A stretch of 64,000 bases of DNA, from assembly GCF_009789195.1 (NCBI RefSeq), contig NZ_WSTC01000018.1, positions 1-64,000 of the forward strand, in the 5' to 3' direction. The notes under the pieces were generated by a model. The model saw nothing but the letters and a program-made list of their open reading frames with translations. It did not search any database and was not told where the DNA came from. The stretch comes from Paenibacillus sp. MMS18-CY102 (GTDB taxonomy: Bacteria > Bacillota > Bacilli > Paenibacillales > Paenibacillaceae). Of this stretch, positions 24,634 through 34,209 are shown piece by piece. Both the position numbers and the translations under genes were made by a program. Each line of letters opens with the position of its first letter. The stretch's first letter is position 1.

Positions 24634-25872
24634 TTGGGCAATGTACCTGTACCGAAACAAGCGCAATCTATCAAGAAGCAGGAGAAGCCGGAGAGGCTCG
24701 GCAAGACCGCTGCATTATTGGAGGTACTGCTCGTCTCAACGAAGCTAGGGCTCACCTCATTCGGGGGGCCGATCGCGCATCTGGGCTATTTTCATAACGA
24801 ATATGTCCGTCGCCGGCAATGGATGGATGAACGCAGCTATGCGGACTTGGTCGCACTTTGCCAACTGCTGCCGGGACCGGCGAGCAGCCAGGTCGGGATC
24901 GGCATTGGGATCGCAAGAGCCGGACTGCTGGGCGGCATAGTGGCTTGGATCGGCTTTACGCTGCCATCGCTTATTGCATTAATCGGTTTCGCCCTGCTCA
25001 TGCAAGGTCTCGATATCGGCGCAGCGGGCTGGATTCACGGGCTGAAAATCGTCGCTGTAGCGGTCGTGGCGCATGCCCTTCTGGGAATGGGGCAGAAGCT
25101 GCTGACGGATCGAGCCCGAATTGCGATTGCCGTCATGACGATGTCCGTGACCCTCCTGTGGCAGACTGCGTACAGCCAAGTGCTGCTTATCGCGGCTGCG
25201 GGGGCAGTTGGGCTATGGTTATTTCATACTCGGCAGGCAGAGCATAGCCCAAGCGGCCCGATGCGAGTGAGCCGGAAGCTGGGGCTAGCGAGCCTTGCTG
25301 CTTTTGGCACGCTGCTTGTACTGCTGCCGGTGTTGAGCCATTGGAGCCCAAGCCTATGGGCCGATCTATTCGATCGTTTTTATCGGGCGGGCGCGTTCGT
25401 ATTCGGGGGCGGGCATGTCGTGCTGCCGCTGCTTGAGCATGAAGTGATGGCAAACGGCTGGGTTAGCCAGCAGGATTTCTTGGCGGGCTATGGCGTTACG
25501 CAGGCTGTTCCGGGACCGTTATTCACGTTCGCAGGGTACCTCGGCGCGATTGCAGGCGGCCTGCCCGGAGCGATAGTGGCGACCGTGGCGATTTTTCTCC
25601 CGGCGTTTCTTCTCGTCGTTGGCGTTCTCCCGTTCTGGAGCCAGCTGCGCAGCAGTCCCCGGATGCAAGGGGCTTTGGCCGGCATTAATGCCGCTGTGGT
25701 CGGCATTTTGCTAGCTGCGTTGTATGATCCGATCTGGACGTCGGCGATTGGCGGTGGCGGCGATGTCGCTCTGGCAGCCATTCTGTTCTCGATGCTGGCT
25801 TACTGGAAGCTTCCGCCTTGGAGCGTGGTGCTGGCAGGGGTTGCCGGGGGCGTGGGGTTGGGGTGGATGTAG
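24634..25872 (+). CDS. chrA: chromate transporter ChrA (long, two-domain form)
   Basis: A 412-residue CHR family membrane protein. The N-terminal half carries KLGLTSFGGPIAHLGYFHNEYV and QLLPGPASSQVGIGIG, and the homologous C-terminal half carries FYRAGAFVFGGGHVVLPLLEHEV and TQAVPGPLFTFAGYLG. Both CHR repeats are present, as in the long-chain group that expels chromate with proton exchange. The start is taken as TTG after AAAGGAG. A palindrome lies just upstream. Whether this protein exports chromate or only resembles ChrA is not provable here. Confidence 0.92.
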   Translation: MGNVPVPKQAQSIKKQEKPERLGKTAALLEVLLVSTKLGLTSFGGPIAHLGYFHNEYVRRRQWMDERSYADLVALCQLLPGPASSQVGIGIGIARAGLLGGIVAWIGFTLPSLIALIGFALLMQGLDIGAAGWIHGLKIVAVAVVAHALLGMGQKLLTDRARIAIAVMTMSVTLLWQTAYSQVLLIAAAGAVGLWLFHTRQAEHSPSGPMRVSRKLGLASLAAFGTLLVLLPVLSHWSPSLWADLFDRFYRAGAFVFGGGHVVLPLLEHEVMANGWVSQQDFLAGYGVTQAVPGPLFTFAGYLGAIAGGLPGAIVATVAIFLPAFLLVVGVLPFWSQLRSSPRMQGALAGINAAVVGILLAALYDPIWTSAIGGGGDVALAAILFSMLAYWKLPPWSVVLAGVAGGVGLGWM

Positions 25873-25909
25873 CTGATATTTGGAGCAATAGCTTGTGGAG
25901 GAAATAGGC

Positions 25910-26380
25910 ATGACAAAAATATTCATCATTGGAATAGTGGCAAGCGGCAAGACAACATTAGCCAAAAGGCTATCAAATGAAATGAATATCCCCTGGTATG
26001 AACTCGATTGTATTGTTCATCATGAAACAGCAACTGAACGTTATAAACGGACTGCAAGCGAGCAGGTCGAGGTTATCAATCAGATCGATCGTGAAGGATC
26101 TTGGATATTCGAAGGTACAGATCGCGAATCCTATCAATGTTTATTTGAGATGGCAGATATCATATTATTTCTTGACCCGCCATTGTGGAAACGTCGGGCA
26201 AGGATACTGTTGAGGTTCTTGAAGCAAAACCTTGGCCTGGAAAAGTGCCATTATCAACCGGATATAAAGATGTTGAGAATGATGTATAAGTGGACGCAAG
26301 ATTTTGAGAGAAGCAGAGAGAGCTTTGAAGAGAAGCTGCGGCTCTATGAACGTAAAGTTATTCGATTATCTGGAGATTAA
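25910..26380 (+). CDS. P-loop NTPase, adenylate kinase/FlaR-like
   Basis: A 156-residue kinase-like protein. The Walker A motif is GIVASGKTTLAKRL, the acidic YELDCIVHH follows, and IILFLDPPLWKR is a Walker-B-like strand. The family is often annotated as topology modulation protein or adenylate kinase-like, and likely phosphorylates a nucleotide or small molecule. The GTG at 25895 overlaps GGAGG, so the ATG at 25910 is chosen. The AT-richer sequence and the Nudix gene 15 bases later suggest a two-gene unit. Confidence 0.88.
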   Translation: MTKIFIIGIVASGKTTLAKRLSNEMNIPWYELDCIVHHETATERYKRTASEQVEVINQIDREGSWIFEGTDRESYQCLFEMADIILFLDPPLWKRRARILLRFLKQNLGLEKCHYQPDIKMLRMMYKWTQDFERSRESFEEKLRLYERKVIRLSGD

Positions 26381-26395
26381 TAAAAAGGAGACCTT

Positions 26396-26839
26396 ATGTT
26401 TCGAGTAGATGTGGTATACGCACTCATTACGAATGAGGAGCAGGATAAGGTATTAATCGTGAGAAATATACATTCTTCTAGCTGGTCATTGCCTGGCGGC
26501 GCTGTTGAAGCAGAAGAATCCTGGTCGGCTGCTGTTAAGAGAGAAACGAGAGAAGAGACTGGCATTGAGGTTGATGTATTAGGCGTATGCGCCATCAACG
26601 AGTGCTTCTTTGAAGACAGGGGCGAGCATGTCATCTTTGCAACCTTTAAGGCGAAGGCTAAACAAGCAGACCTATACGTTTCGAGACCACATGAAATAGC
26701 TGAGGTGCAATGGGTTAGCCTGGACGAGGCGGACCAAAGGATGCCATACTACAAATGCGGCATAAAAACCTTGATCGAATCGAACAGCGTGCCTTACGAT
26801 TTTCAAGGCAAACAAACCCTACAATCTTACAATACATAA
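26396..26839 (+). CDS. NUDIX hydrolase
   Basis: A 147-residue hydrolase. The Nudix box is complete: GGAVEAEESWSAAVKRETREETGIE (G-x5-E-x7-REUXEE-x-GU). These enzymes split nucleoside diphosphates linked to another group; the substrate is unknown. It starts after AAAGGAG, 15 bases after the kinase-like gene, and the pair is probably translated from one message. A hairpin follows. Confidence 0.92.
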   Translation: MFRVDVVYALITNEEQDKVLIVRNIHSSSWSLPGGAVEAEESWSAAVKRETREETGIEVDVLGVCAINECFFEDRGEHVIFATFKAKAKQADLYVSRPHEIAEVQWVSLDEADQRMPYYKCGIKTLIESNSVPYDFQGKQTLQSYNT

Positions 26840-26850
26840 TGCAAAATGGA

Positions 26851-26878
26851 GCAAAGGCACCCCCTCGGGTGCCTTTGC
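26851..26878. terminator. terminator between convergent genes
   Basis: GCAAAGGCACC and GGTGCCTTTGC form a perfect 11-base stem but without a long T run. It lies between the Nudix gene and the chemoreceptor gene, which ends at 26890. Confidence 0.7.
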
Positions 26879-26889
26879 TGTATCTGGCG

Positions 26890-28356
26890 CTATCGCACGG
26901 TCATTTGGTTCAGGCCGGAAGCCAGCTTGTCCAACTGCAAGAAGCTTTCAACAATGTCGCGGATTTGGCTATCCTGTGTGATCATGCTGGCGGACATGTC
27001 TTGGGTAGCTGCCATGTTTTCCTCGGTGATGCCGGCAATGGTGACAATCTGGTCGGTAATGCGTGTATATTGCTGATGCAGCTCTTCTGCTGAGCGGTCG
27101 ACCTGCTCGGATTGATCCTCCAGATGGCCGGAATCGCTAGCGAGCGCGCGCATTACCTCGACAACCTTCGCAGCAGCGGCGCTGCCGCTGATGACGGACT
27201 GCTGGCCCTGCTGAACTTGATTGGCTGCCTCTACGGTTTTGGAACGAATGCGATCGAGAATTTGTTCGATTTGTTCGGTGGATTGCTTGGACGATTCCGC
27301 GAGCTTGCGAATTTCCTGCGCAACGACGCCGAATCCTTTGCCATGCTCTCCAGCACGCGAAGCTTCAATTGCAGCGTTGAGTGCGAGCAGGTTGGTCTGT
27401 GTGGAGATTGTTTTTATCGTAGATACGATGTCACTAATGACTTTGTTTTGCTCACCAAGCTCATCCATGAGCTGTACGGATGCATCAATCGTCTCGTTAA
27501 CATGCCTCATTTCTGTTTCTAGTGATTCGGCTTCTTGGCTGCCGGCTTTTGTTAGTTTTGCGGAGCTTACCGAGAGTTCCCTCATCTCATTGGAGCGGTC
27601 CGCCAGCGATGTAACGGATTGCTCGATTTGGCGAATGGCTTCGCTAATGTCGGTGATGCTGGACGTTTGTGTTTCGATGCTGGACGTGATCTCCGAGAAG
27701 GCTACCGTCACTTCTTTGGAAATCGTGCCTGTCGATGTGACGTTGGACTTTAAGTTGGTGCTGAAATCGTTGAGCATAGCAAGCGAATGGGATACTTGAT
27801 CGACGAGTTTCATCGATTTGGCATGCTCAGCCTCTGCGTGCTCCCGCTGTTCAGTAGCTTCGCGTTGCAGCCGTTCGCTGAATTTGGTGGACACGAATAG
27901 GGGAACCGCTACCATGCCTAAGTACATGAACATCGTTACAGGGCTATTGTCCGCGAAAATGTCTTCTTTCATATCGCTCAGGAAGAAGTATGCAGTAAGC
28001 ACTGCGCCCATAGTGCCGGAGAAGGCAATGGCCCGGGAGCTGCTGTAGAGCGTCATAATGGCAAGATTAATGTATACAAGGAAATAGGTTGTAATAACAG
28101 GACCGGTATGGATGAGAAGTAAAGTAAGCAAGGTCACGATCGTGGAAATAATGTACATGATGTAGTGCGTGAGCCACCGTTTATAAGTCATTACCGTTGC
28201 TATGCCACAGGTGAGTGAACCGACGATCAATAGGGCGATGATAGAATCAGTGCCAGCCCCAGTCAACAGGTCCACGCCTATGCCGAGTACGAGCATCCCC
28301 CAGATAATATTGACGAGCAATTTGTTGCGGCGGTGCAGAGTCTCGATATAATGCAC
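26890..28356 (-). CDS. methyl-accepting chemotaxis protein
   Basis: A 488-residue chemoreceptor. The first 160 residues form about six membrane helices with no large outside domain, and there is no obvious HAMP domain. The cytoplasmic signalling region follows, with the strictly conserved tip around [38 protein letters not shown]. Signals would be sensed in the membrane or cytoplasm and passed to CheA. The start is GTG after GGAGG. The frame continues 16 codons upstream without a better site. Confidence 0.92.
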   Translation of the reverse strand: MHYIETLHRRNKLLVNIIWGMLVLGIGVDLLTGAGTDSIIALLIVGSLTCGIATVMTYKRWLTHYIMYIISTIVTLLTLLLIHTGPVITTYFLVYINLAIMTLYSSSRAIAFSGTMGAVLTAYFFLSDMKEDIFADNSPVTMFMYLGMVAVPLFVSTKFSERLQREATEQREHAEAEHAKSMKLVDQVSHSLAMLNDFSTNLKSNVTSTGTISKEVTVAFSEITSSIETQTSSITDISEAIRQIEQSVTSLADRSNEMRELSVSSAKLTKAGSQEAESLETEMRHVNETIDASVQLMDELGEQNKVISDIVSTIKTISTQTNLLALNAAIEASRAGEHGKGFGVVAQEIRKLAESSKQSTEQIEQILDRIRSKTVEAANQVQQGQQSVISGSAAAAKVVEVMRALASDSGHLEDQSEQVDRSAEELHQQYTRITDQIVTIAGITEENMAATQDMSASMITQDSQIRDIVESFLQLDKLASGLNQMTVR

Positions 28357-28487
28357 AACATATCCTCCTTTTTCCAGTTCAATTTGTTGTCCCCATGATA
28401 CCATATAACGGCAAAGTTCGACATAATATTTACAGTAAGCGCCGTATTCGAGTCGGATTAAGTCGACTGTTAACTAATTATGGCTGA

Positions 28488-28574
28488 TCCTCGGTTGCGT
28501 TTCATGAACGGCTAGGCTTTAAGGATAAGAGCCGGCGGATGGAACTGCTGCTGCCGGATGGGCCGGCAGAATAG
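28488..28574 (+). pseudogene. C-terminal remnant of a GNAT acetyltransferase
   Basis: Twenty-eight codons read SSVAFHERLGFKDKSRR and then MELLLPDGPAE before a stop. The SVxxHExLGF pattern is the acetyl-CoA-binding C-terminus of GNAT enzymes. The frame is closed just upstream by TGA and no other part of the gene is left. Confidence 0.6.
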
Positions 28575-28665
28575 CGAAATAACAAAATGGCATTTGTTAC
28601 AGAGTTGTTAAATGTTTACTGGGCATATTGACGGCATATGGGAGAAAGAGTAAGCTTGAACTATA

Positions 28666-28685
28666 CATACCGACCGTTCGGTATG
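28666..28685. promoter_or_regulatory. TetR operator
   Basis: CATACCGA and TCGGTATG around CCGT form a perfect 8+4+8 palindrome, 25 bases before the TetR start codon. This is a standard size for TetR-family operators and implies autoregulation. Confidence 0.75.
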
Positions 28686-28710
28686 TTGATTGAAAGGCAG
28701 GAAACCGAAG

Positions 28711-29298
28711 ATGAATCGAAATGAAGCGTCCGACAACATCGCAACCAAGCAGAGAATCGTGGACACAGCTAAAGGCTTATTCGCTCAAAAAGGGTATGGC
28801 GCAACATCGATCCAATCGATATGCGAAGAGGTAGGTTGCAGCAAAGGCGCGATTTACCATCATTTTAAGAACAAGGAAGAGTTATTCGTTTATATTGCGG
28901 AACAGACGTTCACAGTCTCTTGGGACCAGTGGCTCGTTATTGCTGCCCAGCACCGGACAATGGTTGAGAAGCTGTATGCGTTCGCTGATTATTTTGTCGA
29001 TACGATGCAGCGCCCGCTGTCGAAGGCAGCCGAAGAGTTTCTCAAGAGCGCGGCAGGAGATGAAACCAGAATGAAATTCATCGGGCTGGTTACAGGCTAC
29101 ATGCAGCATTTTGAAACGTTTATTACGGAGGGCGTCAACGCTGGGGAATTGAAGCAAGAGGACCCGAAGGAGCTAGCTTTCATGGTGCTAAGCTTCTATT
29201 CAGGGCTTGGCGACAGTTATGCTTTTCTGCCTAAGGAAGCGATGAAGCCGCTATTCCGCAAAGCCACAACATTATTGCTCGATGGCATACGGCCGTAA
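28711..29298 (+). CDS. TetR family transcriptional regulator
   Basis: A 195-residue regulator with an N-terminal HTH (ATSIQSICEEVGCSKGAIYHHFKNKEELF) and a C-terminal domain of the type found in CecR/YfiR-like repressors. The frame is open to 28690, but the ATG at 28711 is preferred because the upstream part lies next to the operator. A perfect palindrome sits immediately upstream. The glycosyltransferase gene follows after 59 bases on the same strand and may be under the same control. Confidence 0.9.
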   Translation: MNRNEASDNIATKQRIVDTAKGLFAQKGYGATSIQSICEEVGCSKGAIYHHFKNKEELFVYIAEQTFTVSWDQWLVIAAQHRTMVEKLYAFADYFVDTMQRPLSKAAEEFLKSAAGDETRMKFIGLVTGYMQHFETFITEGVNAGELKQEDPKELAFMVLSFYSGLGDSYAFLPKEAMKPLFRKATTLLLDGIRP

Positions 29299-29357
29299 CC
29301 GGTGAAGATGGCTTATTGCAGGCCGGGCACACATTATGAATGGCAGGGGGACATCAT

Positions 29358-30113
29358 ATGTTTATAGGAGCTGACAAGCAGGACCGTGTAGATCTGTCCG
29401 TCATTATTCCCGCACATAATGAGGAGAAGTATATTAAGCGCTGCTTAAATTCGATTGCAGCAGCGGCCGAATCATACAAGGGAAACATTGAAGTAATCGT
29501 TGTCCTGAACCGTTGCACCGACCAGACGAAGCAGATTGCGGAATCTTACCATTGTGTCACGATTACGGAAGATAGCAAAAACCTCTCGTTGATCCGTAAC
29601 GTGGGCGTTCGTGCGGCACGAGGCAATATTATCGTTACGATTGATGCGGATAGCTGGATGGCGGAAAATATGCTGGCCGAGGTTGGCCGGTTATTGTCGG
29701 CCGGCAAGACGATTGGCGGAGGCGTAGGAAGCATTAAGTTTGAGCGTGTGTCGCTTGGGATTGTTGCTTCGGCTTTAATTATTCTGCTCCCGCTCATGCT
29801 CAAGTATGGCAACATTGCAGTTGGCATGTTCTGGTGCTATAAGAAGGACTTCGAGGCGATTCATGGGTTCGACGAGCGAATGCTCATGACAGAGGATGCA
29901 GACTTTGCCAAACGGTTGAAGCAATGGGGCAAGAAGCAGGGCAAGGCATTCGGCATTATCCGCACCGCCACGCTGTTTACCTCAACACGTAAGTTCGATA
30001 AGATGGGTGACTGGGCTATTTTCAAAAATCCTAGCATTATTAAGGGCTATTGGACCGGCGGCCGCAACCGCGAAGCAGCCGATCTTGCCTATTATGAGAA
30101 TCAACAACGGTAG
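29358..30113 (+). CDS. glycosyltransferase family 2 protein
   Basis: A 251-residue GT-A fold transferase. It starts with VDLSVIIPAHNEEKYIKRCLNSI, carries the metal-binding motif TIDADSW and ends the catalytic domain with the MTEDADFAKRL acceptor motif. One hydrophobic segment (GIVASALIILLPLML) suggests membrane contact. The donor and acceptor sugars are unknown. The ATG at 29358 follows AGGGGG, while the ATG at 29340 lacks a site. Confidence 0.9.
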   Translation: MFIGADKQDRVDLSVIIPAHNEEKYIKRCLNSIAAAAESYKGNIEVIVVLNRCTDQTKQIAESYHCVTITEDSKNLSLIRNVGVRAARGNIIVTIDADSWMAENMLAEVGRLLSAGKTIGGGVGSIKFERVSLGIVASALIILLPLMLKYGNIAVGMFWCYKKDFEAIHGFDERMLMTEDADFAKRLKQWGKKQGKAFGIIRTATLFTSTRKFDKMGDWAIFKNPSIIKGYWTGGRNREAADLAYYENQQR

Positions 30114-30127
30114 ATCGCAAAAGGTGA

Positions 30128-30168
30128 GCAAAACCAGCTTCCCCTTACAGGGCGGCTGGCTTTTTTGC
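30128..30168. terminator. terminator
   Basis: GCAAAACCAGC and GCTGGCTTTTTTGC form a stem with a T run after the glycosyltransferase gene. It also faces the converging TetR gene that ends at 30194. Confidence 0.75.
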
Positions 30169-30193
30169 ATACAGGCATCTGGAGCCAAACGGG

Positions 30194-30838
30194 CTAAGGC
30201 TGTCCCGCCTGTTCATTGTCTGGCAGCCCGCGCACTGGGAACTCCCGTAGCCCGAACGCAATAAGGGGGCCAAAATTAATAATATTGGTCATCATCAAGC
30301 CCATCTGATAAGGGGTTAACGCCATCCCTGACTCAACCCAGTGCATAATCATTCCGAGATTAGCCGAAGACACATAGGCCAACATATAATCGAGCGGAAC
30401 GGAGTTCCCTTCACGTGGCAAGAAACTGAATTTCTCATACATATGTGTACGGATCATTGTTCGCAGCTGAATAGCATAAGAGAGATCGCCATTGGACCCG
30501 AGCATAATGCGGTGAAAATCAGCATGCTTCGCCAACTCCTCGAACATCTTGACAATGAGCGGATGAGGCTCGTTCTTGTTCGCATGCTGCATCACCTGTT
30601 GGGCATCCATTTGAACGACATAGCTCCGAATCCGATTGAATATGGCGTCTTTGAGCTGTTGGATCATGTCAGGAACGTCTTGATAGTGCAAGTAGAAGGT
30701 TCCGCGATTTACTTGGGCGCGATTCGAAATATCAGTGACGGTCACATGCTCCAGCCCTTTTTCTTCAATAAGGCTCATTAAGGCATCGTATAGCAGTTGC
30801 TTTGTTCGCTGCTGCCTGCGGTCCATTTTCTCAGCCAT
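30194..30838 (-). CDS. TetR family transcriptional regulator (TetR_C_8 type)
   Basis: A 214-residue regulator. The HTH region reads VTVTDISNRAQVNRGTFYLHYQDVPDMI, and the C-terminal MIMHWVESGMALTPYQMGLMM is the TetR_C_8 hallmark shared with the regulator at 21381. The frame is open 44 codons further upstream through AT-rich non-coding DNA; MAEKMDRRQQR after GAGGTG is the start. It diverges from a YhgE-type membrane protein gene, a pairing seen often in Bacillales, so it likely represses it. Confidence 0.9.
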   Translation of the reverse strand: MAEKMDRRQQRTKQLLYDALMSLIEEKGLEHVTVTDISNRAQVNRGTFYLHYQDVPDMIQQLKDAIFNRIRSYVVQMDAQQVMQHANKNEPHPLIVKMFEELAKHADFHRIMLGSNGDLSYAIQLRTMIRTHMYEKFSFLPREGNSVPLDYMLAYVSSANLGMIMHWVESGMALTPYQMGLMMTNIINFGPLIAFGLREFPVRGLPDNEQAGQP

Positions 30839-30869
30839 CGGGCACCTCACATTAGGAAAAGTTGATAGG

Positions 30870-30910
30870 TAATGAACACTGGCATAATCGAGTGATGAAT
30901 AATGAACACT
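30870..30910. promoter_or_regulatory. direct repeats in the TetR/YhgE intergenic region
   Basis: TAATGAACACT occurs at 30870-30880 and again at 30900-30910, 30 bp apart, so both lie on the same face of the helix. A related inverted copy (GGTGTTCAAT) lies near 30981 by the other promoter. They are candidate binding sites for the divergent TetR protein. Confidence 0.5.
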
Positions 30911-31014
30911 ACGAGCGGAAGTGATTATTGTTATTATGCGCTCTATTATTATAATTAACAATGTGATCATTAATCAACAAGGTGTTCAATATAGGCGAGG
31001 GAGTGAATGGCGAT

Positions 31015-32187
31015 ATGGCATTCTTGAAACAAAAAATGGTGTGGATCGGGCTGCTGATCCTAGTGCTTGTTCTGGTTGTTTTTGGCGCGGCGATGATGGG
31101 GTCTGTAGTGTCAATAAAGCCGAAGGACGTGCCGGTGGCGCTTGTCGTGCTCGACCAGCCCGTTGATTTGCCTGCTGGCGGTAAGCTGGCAATCGGCGAT
31201 ACGTTGAAGGAGAAGCTTACGGGCAACAAGAATCTGCCGATTACGTGGACGGTCGTAGCATCAGAAGAGGAAGCAAGGGCTGGCTTGGATGATCGTGAAT
31301 ACTACGGCGCTTTGGTGCTGCCAGCTGATCTTAGCGCGGGGGTCGCTTCGATGATGAGCCCGGCACCGAAGGCGGCGACGGCGCTTGTGATCGCGAACGA
31401 AGGCTTGAATACGCAGGCATCTACCGTCGTTAAGCAAGGTCTGGGTCTCGCGATCAAAATGGTTAATACGGAGCTATCGAAGTCCATGCTTGAGCAAATG
31501 GGGAAAGCGACAGGGCAAATCCCGGTTGCCTCGGCGCAGGCGCTCCTGTCCCCGATCAATGTAACGGAAGAGACGGTGCACGCAGTCGGCTCTAACAACG
31601 CGACGGGCAATGCGCCAGGCATGCTGACGCAAATTATGTGGATGGGCAGCTTGGTTACAGCAATGGTGCTGTTCCTCTCCAATGGCAGCGCGCGTAAGGC
31701 CGGATTGGGAAAATGGCAAGCGCTCATTGCACAGCCTATCGTTGGCACAGTTTTCGTAGGGATCGGCTCTGGCTTCCTCGTATGGATGGCCTCCTCCTGG
31801 TACGGCATGGAGCTTGCGCAAGCAACGGCAACCTGGCTGTTCCTGTGGCTGGCGGGCGCGGCGTTCTTCTTCATTCAGTCGGCGCTGCTGGGCTGGATTG
31901 GCTTCCCGGCAATGGGCATTCTCGTTGTGCTTATGTTCTTCTCCATGCCGCTGCTCAATATGGCGCCGGAGTTCCTGTCCGCAGCTTCGCATGATTGGAT
32001 TTATTCGTGGACACCGCTTCGGTTCGTCGCAGTCGGCTTGCGCGAAGTGATGTACTTCGGCGGCTTGGATGCGGCAAGCGGCAATGCGGCAGTGCTATGG
32101 AGCATTGCGGGCGGCTTCCTCGTGTTACTGTTATTGTCGGGCCTTAAGAAAGGCAAGGCGCAGGCAGCTTCGAATTCCGCGGCTTAA
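31015..32187 (+). CDS. YhgE/Pip-type membrane protein (DUF3533-like, ABC-2 permease fold)
   Basis: A 390-residue membrane protein. One N-terminal helix (about 10-30) is followed by an outside domain of some 180 residues (VPVALVVLDQPVDLPAGG and the rest) and then five or more helices from about residue 205 to the end. This layout matches the YhgE/Pip and SNG1-like group related to ABC-2 permeases, which occur without their own ATPase and are linked to envelope stress or export. The start ATG follows GGGAGTGA. It is divergent from its likely TetR repressor. Confidence 0.85.
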   Translation: MAFLKQKMVWIGLLILVLVLVVFGAAMMGSVVSIKPKDVPVALVVLDQPVDLPAGGKLAIGDTLKEKLTGNKNLPITWTVVASEEEARAGLDDREYYGALVLPADLSAGVASMMSPAPKAATALVIANEGLNTQASTVVKQGLGLAIKMVNTELSKSMLEQMGKATGQIPVASAQALLSPINVTEETVHAVGSNNATGNAPGMLTQIMWMGSLVTAMVLFLSNGSARKAGLGKWQALIAQPIVGTVFVGIGSGFLVWMASSWYGMELAQATATWLFLWLAGAAFFFIQSALLGWIGFPAMGILVVLMFFSMPLLNMAPEFLSAASHDWIYSWTPLRFVAVGLREVMYFGGLDAASGNAAVLWSIAGGFLVLLLLSGLKKGKAQAASNSAA

Positions 32188-32199
32188 TAATGAAAAGGC

Positions 32200-32234
32200 A
32201 AAGGCCATCCTTCTATTGAGAGGGATGGCCTTTT
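32200..32234. terminator. terminator between convergent genes
   Basis: AAAGGCCATCC and GGGATGGCCTTTT form a stem between the YhgE-type gene and the lipoprotein gene. Confidence 0.9.
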
Positions 32235-32263
32235 AGTTAGGGACAGCTGAGGCTGCACGGCAT

Positions 32264-32917
32264 TTAGCTAAAATGTAAAGTGAATAAAAGTGCATATTCT
32301 AATTGGCTTAACGATTCCGGAGAGAAATCTGCCGTTGGAATCATCCCCGTGCTTGTAGCATGCACGCCCATGACATAAACAGGGGCATCATCGGCAAACC
32401 TTTGCGGGCTAGTGTTGAGAATGAGCCCGCTTGAAGTTAGCTTTTCGTCCCGAGGCGTCGTGAACGTATAGAGGGCAGATCCTTCATCACGGATAGACGA
32501 GATTTTAATGGTCGTGAACTGTTCATGCGTGTTATGCATATTGGCAATCGTTTCGGCTGATATAATAAATTCGATTTCATGCTGGGATTGATCATTGGCC
32601 TTGAAGAACAAATCGGTAAGTGAGCCGGCTGATCCTGTTTTTTTGCCGTTTTTCCATATCTCGATATCAAGAGATGCGTGTTGTTTCGTGCCCTCGTAGC
32701 GTAATTTGAATGCTCCCGACATGGGGCCTAGAAAAGGTTGAAACTTTTTCCCCCCGCCCTTGAACAGGTCAATAGGGGTAATCGTCACTGTGTTGGCTTT
32801 ATTGCCCTCTGTATGGGATGGTTCCCCGCCCACTGAAATGGAAGGCTCCGTTTCTTTGGCACAGCCCGTTATCCCTAACAACAAGACTAATATGCATATG
32901 CAAGTGATGGACCGCAC
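32264..32917 (-). CDS. hypothetical lipoprotein
   Basis: A 217-residue exported lipoprotein. The signal sequence ends in the lipobox LGITGC, so Cys19 would be lipid-modified and the protein anchored to the outer face of the membrane. The mature part is beta-rich and hydrophilic with no motif I recognise. It starts with GTG after GAGGAGGG. It is transcribed alone. Confidence 0.8.
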   Translation of the reverse strand: MRSITCICILVLLLGITGCAKETEPSISVGGEPSHTEGNKANTVTITPIDLFKGGGKKFQPFLGPMSGAFKLRYEGTKQHASLDIEIWKNGKKTGSAGSLTDLFFKANDQSQHEIEFIISAETIANMHNTHEQFTTIKISSIRDEGSALYTFTTPRDEKLTSSGLILNTSPQRFADDAPVYVMGVHATSTGMIPTADFSPESLSQLEYALLFTLHFS

Positions 32918-33208
32918 AACATCCCTCCTCGATAAATGGCTAGCGCATTAATTTCAAAATTATACCACCCTTAATGTGTGGCTGTAAAAAAGAATGCACA
33001 AATCTGGTTTGGCCAAAATGCATCATGAGCCGCCATGAACAGCAGCTTGAAGTGCTGCACACCTCGCATGCTAGGGTTAGCACGTTCTTCTATTGCCTGC
33101 TGAATAGCAATTGCAGCCTGAAACGAAACCATGCATAATGGTGCAAGAAATGCACGGCTCTAGCAATCGAAAGGCGCTATAGTAGGGGCGAGAGGATGTC
33201 GATGGACA

Positions 33209-34066
33209 ATGGAATGGGTAGAACGGATGAACGGGGCGATTCGCTATATCGAGAGCCATATCACGGAAGAGATTTCATATGCTGAGGCGGCGAAGGCTGC
33301 ATGCTGTTCGTCGTATCATTTTCAGCGCATGTTTTCTTTTATAACGGATGTGTCTTTGGCGGAATACATTCGAAGGCGGCGGCTGACACTTGCGGCATTT
33401 GATCTTCAGCATAGTGCGGGAGTAAAAGTAGTCGATCTCGCGCTTCGTTATGGGTACGATTCGCCAGAGGCATTCACTCGTGCGTTCGTCCAGATGCATG
33501 GAACGACACCAACAGCTGCTCGTAAAGCGGGTACCGTGCTCAAAGCCTATCCGCCGATGTCCTTTCAACTCTCGATTAAAGGGGCTGCGGAGATGAATTA
33601 TCGGATTGAAGAGGTTGCACCGTTTTCGGTGGTTGGGCTGAGCGAGCAGGTGAGCACAGAGGAAGCGTTCCGGATCATACCGGGCTTGTGGGCGGATGCA
33701 AGGGACAGGGGCGTGTTCGGCACGTTGTGGGACATTCGCCGGGAGGAACATCCAATTGGCGGCATTCTCGGGGTATGCGCGAATGGGGAGTTTGGCACAA
33801 ACGAGTCGTTCGAATACTGGCTGGCCATCGCTTCAGATTGCACGGAGCTGCCAGAGGGCATGAACAAAATCGACCTCCCGCAAGCGACATGGGCGGTATT
33901 CGATGCGCCGGGCCCGCCGGATGGCATTCAGGACATTTGGAAAAGGCTCTATACCGAATGGGTGCCCGTATCAGGCTATGAGCTAGCGTATTTGCCGACG
34001 ATTGAGAACTATCTGCCGATTGAGCAGAACAAGAACGAACTGTGGGTACCGGTGGTGAAAAAATAA
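33209..34066 (+). CDS. AraC family regulator with GyrI-like effector domain
   Basis: A 285-residue regulator. Two AraC helix-turn-helix motifs fill residues 5-105 (ISYAEAAKAACCSSYHFQRMFSF and KVVDLALRYGYDSPEAFTRAFVQMHGTTP). Residues about 128-283 are a GyrI-like/SOUL-fold domain (IEEVAPFSVVGLSEQVS, and WAVFDAPGPPDGIQDIWKRLYTEWVPVSGYE) that binds small hydrophobic or cationic ligands, as in Rob and BmrR. The target gene is unknown. The start ATG is weakly placed after GAGGATG. Confidence 0.92.
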   Translation: MEWVERMNGAIRYIESHITEEISYAEAAKAACCSSYHFQRMFSFITDVSLAEYIRRRRLTLAAFDLQHSAGVKVVDLALRYGYDSPEAFTRAFVQMHGTTPTAARKAGTVLKAYPPMSFQLSIKGAAEMNYRIEEVAPFSVVGLSEQVSTEEAFRIIPGLWADARDRGVFGTLWDIRREEHPIGGILGVCANGEFGTNESFEYWLAIASDCTELPEGMNKIDLPQATWAVFDAPGPPDGIQDIWKRLYTEWVPVSGYELAYLPTIENYLPIEQNKNELWVPVVKK

Positions 34067-34209
34067 ACGAGGGCGGGTGGCTGCGAGCCAGCCGCCTTTG
34101 TTGCAGCTGCGGGCGTGGGGTGGAACAGGGATAGACAGAACAGGCAAGAGCATGGTCATGCGGACAACAAACGGTCAACAAACCGCATCTGCCCGGCGCA
34201 ACAAATGCC

